Source: Chara braunii | Taxonomy: Eukaryota > Streptophyta > Charophyceae > Charales > Characeae | Direction: 5' to 3' | NCBI GenBank assembly: GCA_003427395.1 | Contig: BFEA01000618.1 | Coordinates: forward strand, 807,410 to 832,454 | DNA length: 25,045 bases | Shown: in pieces, positions 16,354 through 25,040 of the stretch | How positions within the stretch are numbered: position 1 is the first letter of the stretch | Layout of the letters: each line of letters opens with the position of its first letter | The notes under the pieces: generated by a model | Databases searched by the model: none | What the model was told of the DNA's origin: nothing | Seen by the model: only the letters and a program-made list of their open reading frames with translations | Made by a program: the position numbers and the translations under genes

Positions 16354-16355
<2 letters not shown>
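16343..16355. repeat. LINE target-site duplication, 3' copy
   Basis: AAAGAGTGAACCT, identical to 18076-18088. It directly abuts the plus-strand T run that is the LINE poly(A) tail. Confidence 0.93.
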
Positions 16356-16385
<30 letters not shown>

Positions 16386-16437
16386 CTCTGATCTATTGGT
16401 GGGGAGCAGCACCTGCTGGAAAACGGGTCCAGCGTCC
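16386..16437 (-). repeat. LINE 3' UTR motif shared with SINE-like repeats
   Basis: Immediately upstream of the LINE poly(A), the minus strand reads GGACGCTGGACCCGTTTTCC, AGCAGGTGCTGCTCCCCACC, AATAGATCAGAG. The same block is found at 12701-12747 and 15689-15740. Its core AGCAGGTGCT is dyad-symmetric (CAGCAGGTGCTG). It could be the RT recognition structure of the LINE. Confidence 0.75.
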
Positions 16438-16477
16438 CTTACATATAACTTTGAATGAAAAAAGTATCAACCTAGCA

Positions 16478-17070
16478 TCAATCCAAAAAATCCCCACTCC
16501 AAGTAAGGAGCTGATCTAGTCGTAGAAATCCAGATGCCTCTTCAGTCATACAAAAAGACCGCCAGAACAGAGTGATTATTCTAGCATCTATTCCCATAAA
16601 AACCCACATATCTAATAAAACCACATATCCTCCCTCTTCCCCCCCGAACCATCCTGTATCCACTAGAGCCAGTGCAGAGGGAGGAAAAGGGTCAGAAAAT
16701 AACACAGGTGATCTCAAAGAAGCTCCTGGCGGAATATCAAACCAATTATAGAAGGTGATCTGGTAGTCTTGCTTAAAAGTCGCCTGCTCCCCTTCCCCTC
16801 CTGGCCAAACCACCTTCCCCAGTTTCTCCCCTGATGCATCCCCTAACCATTCCAAATTGAATTTCGAGATTCTCTGTGCAATATCTTTTTTTTGTTTATA
16901 TCCATTAATTTTGACTTTCGTTTTTCCCCATTGAAATCTTATTTCAGTTTGAACAAATTGTTGAATTATGTCTACCACCTTTTGTTTTCCAACTATAATT
17001 CCTTCAATGGCGCTTATACATCTCTTATGCCACAATGCCCATAACACCGCTTTCCTGCTTAAATGAAATA
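16478..17070 (-). pseudogene. LINE ORF2 extreme C-terminus, frameshifted
   Basis: In a different frame from the zinc-binding domain, the minus strand reads KAVLWALWHKRCISAIEG at the point where plant LINEs carry a similar ALWxxRN motif. It continues for about 180 residues, with EIRFQWGKTKVKINGYKQKK, and ends at 16478. A frameshift and a stop between 17092 and about 17060 separate it from the main ORF, so it is broken. Confidence 0.7.
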
Positions 17071-17091
17071 AATTTTGTTGAAAATCAGACT

Positions 17092-18075
17092 CTATTCAAT
17101 CAATGCGGGAATCCAGTGTCCAAGGAGAATAGCCCGCCACTCCCATGGCCAGTCTAAGCCTGTCAGTCTTCTCCATATATAGTCCCATAATCTCCGAAGT
17201 AATACAGAGCCTGGGCATTGTAGGAAGATATGTTCAATTGTTTCTCTAATCTTCCTACTTGGGAAGGCTTGAACACATGTTCTGCACCATGGTACTGCCT
17301 TACCCTTTTGTTCAAGAGAAGAGTGATCTATTAACCAATCATTAGTGGGTAGGCATCTGTGTATTATTTGCCACTGAAGGGATGCAAACTTGGTTGGCCT
17401 CTCTTTGATACATTTGCACCACTTCACTGGTTTGATCAAATCCTTATTTATATTTAGGTGTCTATACCATCGATCTTGTAACATTTCTAAAACCTCAATT
17501 TTAGGGCGAAGTAACCTATAGGAAGCCTTTACACTAAAGGATTGTAGTCTTAGGGGTTTGCTTCTCTTGTTTAGCCGCCATACCCAATCAGCCGGGTCTA
17601 AGGGAAGCTCCGGTATGGGACACTGAGGTAAAAAAAAATTCCACCATTTTGCTTCCGTACAGTATATGGCTCTTATTCTGAACATTTCGTCAAAGTTTGA
17701 GAAGATGACCGTGTGTAGATCCTTGTTTGAAATTGTATTATCTTTTTGGATCTTCAAAATATTGACCAAGCCACCTTCTTCGTGTACATCCATGATTTGT
17801 CCTATTGACTTGGTTCCATCCCGACGATTCATACACACCCAGTTTGCTGTTCGAAACACTGGGCCTTTTTTAAGCAACCTTGTCCAAGCCAAAGGAATGG
17901 ATGAAGTGATTTCTTCCACATTATTCATTAGATTGTGTGCATTCTTAATCCCTTTTCTAAGTTCTTCTGCAGTCTTCCAAGTTTTATTCACCGGGTCCCA
18001 CAGATCCTTAATTCTTACTACTCCATTCTTAACCCAATTTGACCAAGGGGATTCCGAGCTTATAAAGACTCTACC
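17092..18075 (-). pseudogene. LINE reverse transcriptase C-terminus, zf-RVT domain
   Basis: The frame runs open from the LINE's truncated 5' edge (GRVFISSESPWSNWVKNGVV) to a stop at 17092, about 325 residues. The N-terminal part has the WxxWVKNG...IKDLWD region that follows RT in plant-type LINEs. The C-terminal part is the RT zinc-binding domain: KFASLQWQIIHRCLPTNDWL, then CRTC, and ETIEHIFLQC, giving C-x2-C...H-x4-C. The internal Met at 17991 is not a real start. The intact reading frame contrasts with the heavily mutated gypsy element. Confidence 0.88.
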
Positions 18076-18088
18076 AAAGAGTGAACCT
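18076..18088. repeat. LINE target-site duplication, 5' copy
   Basis: AAAGAGTGAACCT, identical to 16343-16355; it marks the truncated 5' end of the minus-strand LINE. Confidence 0.93.
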
Positions 18089-19150
18089 AATCATCCAACT
18101 GGCCAATTTTATGCTTTCTTATTCCGACCATAGCACCTGCGCTGCACCCTGACCTTTTCTTTTTTTTCCCTTTTTTTTTTTGCCATAAGGGCTAGGCAGC
18201 TTAGGCTTTATTTAGGTATGTCTATGGGCCCCCTTCCACCACATTACCATAACCTTGACTTTGTCAGAAAGAGTTTAGAAACAACAAAAAAAAGAAAAGG
18301 AACTCAACTCAGGTGAAGGGAGACCTGGCACAAAGGGGTTCCGCCTGGGCACCCAAGCGGCCTTTTCAAAAGGGTAGGGGTGGTGTTGTTCCACTTCAGC
18401 CTGACCCCTTTGCGCACCCAGTTTCCCTTTTCTTCTTTTCTTTCCTTCCTTTTCTGCTCAGAGTGCTTTTGCCCAACAACACCCCAAACATCCACTAAAC
18501 CAGGTTCCCTTTTCTTTTCCTTTTATTCTCTGGTAGTGCTTTTGCCAACACCACCCCCAAAAAATCCATTTCTGACCACCAACCCATCCCCTTCAGAAAG
18601 CCCACTACAAGGCTGTGTTTATCTATTCTCTCTCACTGGCCTCACTTTCAGGCATGCAATCGGGACCTATGGCTGAAGAGGGTGGGGTCCGCATAGCAGG
18701 CCAGGAGGTACAAGCATGCGTTTTGTGCGTTACGACCAAGGTACCTGAAAGGTAAGGGTCAGGCCCCACTGGGGTGCCAGGTTCATGATTTTCATGCTTG
18801 GAAATCAGGAACCTGGTGGCATTAGTGGTCAAGTTCTTGCTTTCCTAGCATGAACCTAGCACCCATGGAGCCTCACCGTGAGGGTCTGGTGGGGCCATGT
18901 GTCTCATGAAGGGAGTATGCTTTCCTCCATTAGGAAATCTGTGGAAATGGCTTTGACCTGTGATGTGCCTGACCTGTGCAACGGGGCAGGTGCATGGTCT
19001 GCACCTGGCCCTCTTTAGTGTCCGCAGAGTCCGAAGGGGCTACTTTTATGTCCCCATCAACCTGAGGTGGCTTTTTGCTGTTCAAGTTGTTCAACCTCCG
19101 TAATGTTCTTTGTTGTCATAACTACCCCACATAAGTAGAGAACCACTTAT
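18089..19150. other. No recognised gene; small hairpin
   Basis: Pyrimidine-rich patches (18150-18180, 18420-18440, 18505-18530) alternate with unique-looking sequence. Open frames are short and unrecognised. An imperfect hairpin lies at 18775-18821, and an 8-bp palindrome CAGGTGCA/TGCACCTG at 18987-19007. Confidence 0.4.
18775..18821. repeat. Imperfect short hairpin
   Basis: The arm TGCCAGGTTCATGATTTTC pairs with GGAAATCAGGAACCTGG(TGGCA) around the loop ATGCTT with a few bulges and mismatches. Its size is in the range of a miRNA-like or MITE-derived hairpin, but nothing shows it is expressed. Confidence 0.6.
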
Positions 19151-19555
19151 GCTCATCTATCTTATTGTCCCTTCCCCTCTCCACCCCTTTCCTTTTTCAC
19201 CTTTCTCTTTTCAAAGTTTTATCCCAAAAAGGGGGCCAGTGCCCAAGGCTTTGTCGGTCATTGTGTACACAAAAAACACGGAGCGTTCTCTTAGGAAAAG
19301 ACTTAACCCCTCTGATGGAAATGCAGAGAAATCCTCTGCACATCTGCAGGCGCCACCCTGTCTGCCAGAATCACTGTACTGGAATAGTTTCTGCAGCCAT
19401 GTGTAGAGGACTGCCCCTCCTTTCCTGACAGTGCACACCCTCACGCTGGGGCATCACTATCTCCATCTTGCCAGGGACACATATAATGAAGCTAAATGAA
19501 CACCTGCTCTCCTGTGATTCCTGTTATCCTTTCAACATGGCCTGCAACTGACATG

Positions 19556-19556
<1 letters not shown>
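19151..19556. other. No recognised gene
   Basis: Overlapping short frames on both strands (19149-19444) show no domain. If the ORF at 19909 is a real first coding exon, this interval could be its promoter and 5' leader. Confidence 0.35.

Positions 19557-19558
<2 letters not shown>

Positions 19559-19632
<74 letters not shown>
19559..19632. repeat. (GA)n microsatellite, about 37 units
   Basis: Pure GA run followed by GGGGAGGAGGGGAGGAGGGG. It lies about 280 bp upstream of the candidate exon at 19909; GA tracts are frequent in plant promoters and 5' leaders. Confidence 0.97.
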
Positions 19633-19635
<3 letters not shown>

Positions 19636-19908
19636 GGAGGAGGGGAGGAGGGGAAATGGCAGACAGAGGTTGGTTGTTGCGTGGCTTTGGATCTCTTTCT
19701 CCATGCCTTTCAGACTTGAAAGGAATGATTGGCTCAAGGCCTGGCTGATGACATGTGATTTGGTGCTCCTGTGTGCAGGGTTGGAGTTTCATGATCGTAG
19801 CTCTGAGTGTTGCTTGGCTAAGGAAACGACGAAGAAAAGGAAGGAAAGTAAGGGTGTGAGAGGGGAGGAAAGACCATCTGGCGGGGTGCGAGAGGGGGAA
19901 AGGAATAG

Positions 19909-20132
19909 ATGAGCATGGGGAAGAGATTGTTTATGCTGCTCCTGTCTATTGCTGCGGTATGCTTCAGGGTGGGATGGAGCATTTGGCTGCGGTTCATCTC
20001 CATCACTGGACTCAAGACACCATTGTGGAATTTGTTTATTCATGTTTTGACTCACTACCGGTCGATTCTGGTTATCTGCCTTGTCATGCCCATGTCATTC
20101 CTGTTTGACTGCTTCTGGAGACTTCGCACATG
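19909..20132 (+). CDS. Candidate first exon, membrane-anchor N-terminus (DHCR24/DWF1-like?)
   Basis: ATG at 19909 is preceded directly by an in-frame TAG, so the start is well defined. The peptide has a hydrophobic segment (residues about 7-22) and a second one (about 44-69). The stretch HYRSILVICLVMPMSFLFDC, then FWRLRTWY, resembles the N-terminal anchor of Delta24-sterol reductases (animal pattern: H-x-RW..V...LLPLS..FD..YY.RxW). Those ER enzymes act late in sterol synthesis. A GTACGG donor-like site at 20133 would end the exon in phase 2 after W75, and a long polypyrimidine stretch with AG follows (20160-20272). I see no FAD-binding exons downstream, so the gene would have large introns or be a fragment. 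The resemblance is short; it may be chance. Confidence 0.33.
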
Positions 20133-20668
20133 GTACGGCCCTTGCCTTGCTGCCTACTGTCCTTTTCGTTTTTTTCTTTCTTTTCTCCCGGTTACTGTCC
20201 ATTTCAACCTTCTTCTTCTTTTTTTTTTTTGCTGTTTGTTAGTTGCGTCTGTACTTTTGCAGACCTGCCGTTCTCTTGGTTCACTGTTGTGCTTTCACCG
20301 TATGGCTTGCCAGCTTTGGAACAGTAGGGAAAGACACCTAAGATACTTTTCTTTTCCAACTTTGGGACGTATTACTCTTCTCCAACTTTGGAAAATAATT
20401 TCTGCCGTCGTCCCAACTTGCGTGATAATTCTCTTTTCTATTTTTGAAAGTATCTCCTTGTCCAAAACGAGAAAAAATTGACAATGTTGGTTACAAAGAA
20501 GTTGAAAGAACCACATCTCCTCTGGATAAAAGAAGGGAGAGCGACAAGAGTATATGCATACACAACCACATGCCCACCCACCTACACCCACGTCTCTCCT
20601 GCCACCGCCCTCCACCACAACACACACATACACAAAGAGGCGTACAGGTGTGTGAACACAAAACACTC
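20133..20668. other. Possible intron start with pyrimidine-rich tracts
   Basis: If the preceding exon is real, this is intron. T/C-rich stretches occur at 20160-20235, with candidate acceptors TTGTTAG (about 20242) and TTTTGCAG (about 20262). Neither leads into sequence I recognise. Degenerate repeats of CCAACTTTGGGA/CCAACTTTGGAA lie at 20309-20420. Confidence 0.3.
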
Positions 20669-20806
20669 AATCACACCAACGTGGCCGGCCTTGCACTCTC
20701 GATCCTTCTCTCGCTTGTGGGTTCTGGCAGGATCTTGTGAATCACATCAACCTGGCCAGCCTTGCACTCTCTATCTTTTTTATCGTTTGTGGTTTGTATT
20801 AGGTGA
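20669..20806 (+). repeat. Tandem repeat, about 67-bp unit, pair 1
   Basis: Two diverged units: ACACCAACGTGGCCGGCCTT-GCACTCTCGATCCTTCTCTC... and ACATCAACCTGGCCAGCCTT-GCACTCTCTATCTTTTTTAT..., each followed by GTTTGTGG or CTTGTGGG and a TTCTGG-like or TTGTATT end. A second pair of the same unit lies at 21806-21945. Confidence 0.75.
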
Positions 20807-21805
20807 TTCTATAAAACAAACACAAACGAGGGTCTTGCCTGCTCTTGCCTTGGTAGCATGAGCACCTAGGATCGGGCTCGTAGTTGCAGGTGATTCCTTT
20901 CTTTTTTTTTTTTTTACAAAACATGCACAACCCCTTTTTATCTTGGGGAGCACCAGTCTGGTTGTTTTTCCCCGGCAGTTGCGGTTCCTAAGTGGCCTCT
21001 GGGATTGACTTTAAAGTTTAAACTACCAGTGTTGCCGAGGCCTTCCACCCAGAGGCCGTTATATCAATGTACCGCCCTGCCTGCAGCGAGTTTGATACGT
21101 ACTCGATGGGGAAAATATCTCCAGGTGAAAATCGTCCGTTAAAGTTTGATTTTTGTTGGTACACGGTCTCGTTAGAGATTTTGTTTCGTTCGTTGCGCTT
21201 CTTGGCACTGGTGAATACTTGGGCAGTCTTTCTCTGTCGTGGATGTGAGTTCTCGTTCAGCTGCAAGATCGTTGAAGCTCAGCCAGTGTTTGCTGTGGGT
21301 GTGATGATGTGATCCCCACGGGCTGCTGTTTCCGAGCACATGGTTTGTGTGGGACCAGGGTGTTTTAAGCAGTGGAGCTCCTGGTGCTGCCAGAGGGTCT
21401 TGTGGGGTGAGGCCTGATTTGTGGAGTGATCATGGATGGGCAGAGGGCTTTTATTGTGGGTGAGATTCCTGTGGGCCAAGTTTTTTGGACTGTTGAGGCA
21501 GGGTCATAGTGTCTCAGTCAGTGGACCTCTTCGTGCAACGTGAACCTTCCGTTCATGCATGCTGTTTTTTTTCTGCTGGTAGGTGACTGAGACGCCGGTG
21601 CTTACATGGTATGTTAGCATGGCAGGACAGTCAGGCCTTTGTATTGAGGTAATTGTTGCCGAGTGTTTCTTTGAGAATGGCGCATACATGCTGATTTGTG
21701 ACTTTTGTTGTTGGGTGCAAGGTGGTTTCGTCTTGCACAGATTCCTTCCTTAACGATGTGCGAGTGTGTGCCTTTCAGGCGAATGGGTGTGAGGCACCCG
21801 GCACT
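20807..21805. other. No recognised gene between repeat pairs
   Basis: The frame 21067-21312 (plus) is open for 81 residues with no domain recognised. Other frames are short. A T run lies near 20904. Confidence 0.35.
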
Positions 21806-21945
21806 CAACCAGACCATTGTGCCGGGCTTGTGCTCTCCATTCTTCCATTGCTCGCCGCTTCAGGGGGGATCTGGTCACCCAGACCAATGTGACCAGCCTT
21901 GCAGTCTCCATCTGTTTATTGCTTAAGGTTTCCAGGGGGTTCTGG
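21806..21945 (+). repeat. Tandem repeat, about 67-bp unit, pair 2
   Basis: Units ACCAGACCATTGTGCCGGGC-TTGTGCTCTCCATTCTTCC... and CCCAGACCAATGTGACCAGC-CTTGCAGTCTCCATCTGTT... match pair 1 about 1.1 kb upstream. Translated, AGLALSILLSLVGSG (pair 1) and AGLVLSILPLLAASG (pair 2) correspond, but frames are not conserved across all units, so coding is unlikely. Confidence 0.72.
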
Positions 21946-22154
21946 TGTTTATATTACATGGTTCTGTAGGACACATAAGCAAACAAAATCATATCGTCTA
22001 TAACCTCTCTTTCCTCCTGTCCGTGTAAGTATTTTGTCTGTGTTGTCTGCTTATGCATGCTCCAGCCTTTTCCTGTGTTTGCCTCAGTCTAAGTGCAGCG
22101 CCTGTCAGACATGCCAAATAGTCAGTGCACACTTGTTAGCTATGCCTGCAGCAT

Positions 22155-22247
22155 GTCCTTCAGGACGTCCCTTAAAATTTGGAACAACAAGAGAAGATTA
22201 GTATCGCCCCTGCCCAAGGATGACACACATAAATCACAAAATGGTCC
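22155..22247 (+). pseudogene. U6 spliceosomal snRNA pseudogene (plant type)
   Basis: The segment starts GTCCTTCAGGACGTCCCTTA (the 5' stem-loop of plant U6 is GTCC-CTTCGG-GGAC), then AAAATTTGGAACAACA, GAGAAGATTAGTATCGCCCC, TGCCCAAGGATGACACACAT and AAATCACAAAATGGTCC. The 3' end follows plant U6 (CACAAATCGAGAAATGGTCC) rather than animal U6 (AATTCGTGAAGCGTTCC). The ACAGAGA box is altered (ACAAGAGA), the AGC triad reads AGT, no T run ends it, and no TATA or upstream sequence element is visible. It is therefore a pseudogene. It is followed by an A-rich GGTAAAAGAAAAGG, and TGCCTGCA occurs on both sides (22143-22150, 22277-22284). Confidence 0.88.
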
Positions 22248-22479
22248 ACTTCTGACTTCTGGTAAAAGAAAAGGAGTGCCTGCAAGGCTGTAACTGTGTA
22301 ACACTATTAGGGGGCCTGCTCTATTCTGGGATATCTGCTTATCGAACTTTATCTGTGTTCAGTGGTGATGGCAGACATTCGTAAGAGTGACGCCCTGATG
22401 CTGATGGTGGTGTCAACCTGCAGTCTGTAGATTTCTGCTTGTGGTGTGACTAAGTGATGATCTGCTTTGGTCTGTCCTG

Positions 22480-22830
22480 TCGGCGTGGACTGCCTTGTCG
22501 GTCCTGCCATATTGCCTATCTGCCCATCTGCTTGCCTTGTGTTGCTGCGCATGCCAGCTCCCCTAGTGTTCCTGCCCACCTGCCTGCCCTTGTTTTACTT
22601 CTTCCTGCTTTGTCTTGCTCATGTTCGTGCCTTGTGTTGCCGTGCTGCTCTCGCCCACTTGCCTTATCTTCTTTCTTGCCTTGCTGCTTGCCTGGCTGCC
22701 GGCCTGCCTGCGTGCTGGATTGTGTGCGTGTGGCTGCTAAATGGGTTGCGACGTTTTCATTTGCGTCTGTGCCCGCTTGCCTGCCTACCTTTGCTTTACT
22801 GCTGGTTTCTTTGCCTTGCTGCTTGTGTTA
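22480..22830 (+). repeat. Cryptic (CTGC/TTGC)n simple-sequence tract
   Basis: TGCC, TTGC and CTGC words recur throughout without exact periodicity (for example GCTTGCCTGGCTGCCGGCCTGCCTGCGTGC near 22685). Two long overlapping plus-strand frames here (125 and 134 residues, Cys-, Leu- and Ala-rich) are products of this composition and lack recognised motifs. Confidence 0.7.
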
Positions 22831-22860
22831 GCACCTGCGTGGCTGTCCACTCACAGCATG

Positions 22861-23520
22861 GATTGAAGTAGACCATGAATCCGGACTGTCGAGGATTCGG
22901 CCTCCTGACAAGTTGGTTAGAGTTCACTGAAACAGTGTGATTCACCAATTGCGCTATCTCCCCTACTACTCTAAATTTTATCAGCCGCGGGCGTCTTTCT
23001 CTAACTTCCTACTGTTGCCAGGACTTCCTATATTTGTGCCGCCAACCGCTTTCGGTTCTGACAGGGAGCGGACTGATTGCGGATCTCCGATGTGTTTTCT
23101 GGCCTGCGGTTCTTTTTTATCCATCCGGTGGGTGGCAGAACTGACCGCCTGACTTTGTCAGGGCACTGTGAAAGTTCACGCAACACTGCGCAGAAACGCC
23201 CTGTTCCAAGGTTTCCTAGAGTACAAAGAGCCGATGCGCTGAGATACAACTACACAGCAGCCTTTCTTTGAGTGGGGCCATGAAATGAAGTGAAAGAAAC
23301 ATAAAAAGAGTGCACAATTTTTTGGCTGGTTTACATTTTTCCATTGCCAACCATCAGGGGCCCGTGAAAAGCGCCCCCCTGCGAAGTAACGGGCAGGGAA
23401 CTTATGCAGTCCTTCATAATTTACGTGCTTACACTACATGGTGCTCGGGGCCGAATCTGGCAGTTGATTTCGGCCAGGTAACGTCCCACAGAGTGTGAAT
23501 AACCGCACTTGCACTTTCGA

Positions 23521-23523
<3 letters not shown>
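22861..23523. other. No recognised gene
   Basis: Several 60-70-residue frames overlap on both strands, and none has a recognisable domain. The sequence looks single-copy within the window. Confidence 0.4.
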
Positions 23524-23578
<55 letters not shown>

Positions 23579-23579
23579 N

Positions 23580-23635
<56 letters not shown>
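23524..23635. repeat. (GA)n microsatellite, about 56 units, one N
   Basis: Pure GA for 112 bases, with an undetermined base at 23579. The N probably marks an assembly or consensus uncertainty, so the true length is not known. Confidence 0.98.
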
Positions 23636-23637
<2 letters not shown>

Positions 23638-24335
23638 CTAGGGTTGCAGCTTCAGTTCAGTCCTGGAAGGCAAGCCTCCCACAAAAATGACTCTTCGGTA
23701 GATCACTCCGTTTCTTCTTGGTGTCTACACAGACGAAAGGCAAAAAAACAGCAAAGGAAATCATCAACAAGGACAGGATCAAGGAAGAAGTGTTAACATA
23801 GGGCTACCCAAAGGAGAAACTTGCCACCACCAACGCAATATATGAAGAACACGCAGTTGTGTTCCTGTTCCACAATGTCAGAAAAAGACTCCCCGCTATC
23901 GAGAAGAGGAAGTGGTTGGTAAAACCATCCAAGAGCATTAAAATATCAAAACAAATTCCATTTTACAACCTGAGGAAAATCTGCATGATGGTTGTTTTCC
24001 TGATGCAAGCCATGCAACTCACCTTCTTGAAACGTGTGAATTTTTGAACTGTTGTGGCTCGGTATATTCACTCACCAGATGGAAGCCGGAAACCACACAG
24101 AAATCCAACCCTCCCTTTGCAGCCTGCTACCAAACATAAGTTGCTGAGGGAACAGTTCTAGGTTTGATTTGAAAACGTCCCAATCAAGGGTCACACAAAC
24201 TCACACTCTGACAAAGAAAGCCAGCAAACTAGATTATGTTACGATCCTGGCCAATTTCTAAGTGCAATATTCACAAGAAAGTACAATGCCGTCCAATTGC
24301 AAAAGAAATGAAAGACTTGAGAGGAGAGAGAAATA
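23636..24335. other. No recognised gene
   Basis: A basic 62-residue frame (23859-24047, starting MFLFHNVRKRLPAIEKRKWL) is the longest clean frame outside the GA tract. It has no recognised family. The rest is interrupted in all frames. Confidence 0.35.
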
Positions 24336-24336
24336 A

Positions 24337-24358
24337 AGAAGAAGAAGAAGAAGAAGAA
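24337..24358. repeat. (GAA)n microsatellite
   Basis: Seven GAA units in a purine-rich stretch. Confidence 0.95.
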
Positions 24359-24528
24359 AGAATGAAGAACAAGATGTACACCAGCAAGAGATCAATGACA
24401 ATTCCCCCTTCTCTCGCCACTTAACTCCTCATCGCCTCCTCTCTTATTCAGACAATAAATAATAATCACAAGTGGACCCGCCACAGCGACACTGCAGCGA
24501 CAGGGAAGGCGGGTGATTGATCGACTTG

Positions 24529-24568
<40 letters not shown>
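24529..24568. repeat. Compound (GT)n-(GA)n microsatellite
   Basis: About ten GT units switch directly into about nine GA units. Confidence 0.97.
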
Positions 24569-24584
24569 CAGAGAGAATGGGTCC

Positions 24585-25040
24585 CCGTCCCCCTCTCTCC
24601 CCCCCACCTCTTTCCTCCCTTCCCTCGTTCCGCTTTCCCTACCCGCCTCCCGCGCGTTCGTCAACCCCATCCCCGTTTCCCCTCCCGCTCTTTCTCCCGC
24701 TCCTTCTCCCGCTCCTCCCTATCCTCCTCCCTCGCCTCCTTCGCCCCTTCCCGTTTCCCCTTCCACTCCTTCTCCCGCTCCTCCTCCCAATCCTCCGCCA
24801 AACAACGTGACAAAGATCCTTCCATAGCCATCTCCTACGGAAAAAAAAGGAAAAAAAAAAACCCTCTCCTTCTCCTGCTCCTCCTCCCTCTCCTTCTCCC
24901 GCCCCCCCTATCGCTCGTCCTCCCGCTCCTCCCGCTCCTCCCGCTCCTCCTGCTCCTCCTCCTCCTTCTCCCGTTGCTTCTCCTGCTCTTCCCCCCATCC
25001 CTCCTCCCCCTCCTCCTCCCGCTCCTCCTCACGTTCATTA
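24585..25040. repeat. Polypyrimidine tract with CTCCCG/CTCCTC units
   Basis: The plus strand is almost entirely C and T, built from irregular CTCCTCCCG words, interrupted by GTTCGTCAACCCCA (about 24656), a single-copy patch at 24790-24850 (AACAACGTGACAAAGATCC) and an A-rich AAGGAAAAAAAA piece. The Arg/Gly-rich minus-strand and Pro-rich plus-strand frames are compositional artefacts. Long homopurine-homopyrimidine DNA can form triplex structures. Confidence 0.92.

Larger units (their letters stand above)
16356..18075 (-). mobile_element. 5'-truncated LINE retrotransposon with TSD
   Basis: The element is bounded by perfect 13-bp duplications (AAAGAGTGAACCT at 16343-16355 and 18076-18088) and ends, on the minus strand, in a poly(A) of about 25. 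It contains only the C-terminal end of a non-LTR RT protein plus a short 3' untranslated region; the RT core and any ORF1 are missing, as in typical 5' truncation. The exact duplications indicate a fairly recent insertion compared with the gypsy fossil. Confidence 0.93.

Noticed and set aside
19496-19912. 138-residue ORF spanning the GA microsatellite
   Set aside because: Most of it is Glu-Arg repeat translation of (GA)n and no domain is present on either side.
22454-22871. Two overlapping ORFs of 125 and 134 residues
   Set aside because: Both arise from the CTGC/TTGC-rich composition, overlap in different frames, and show no domain or hydrophobic pattern expected of a real membrane protein.
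24513-25038. Proline-rich (plus) and Arg/Gly-rich (minus) ORFs resembling low-complexity proteins
   Set aside because: They are direct translations of the polypyrimidine/polypurine tract, with open frames on both strands as expected from composition.
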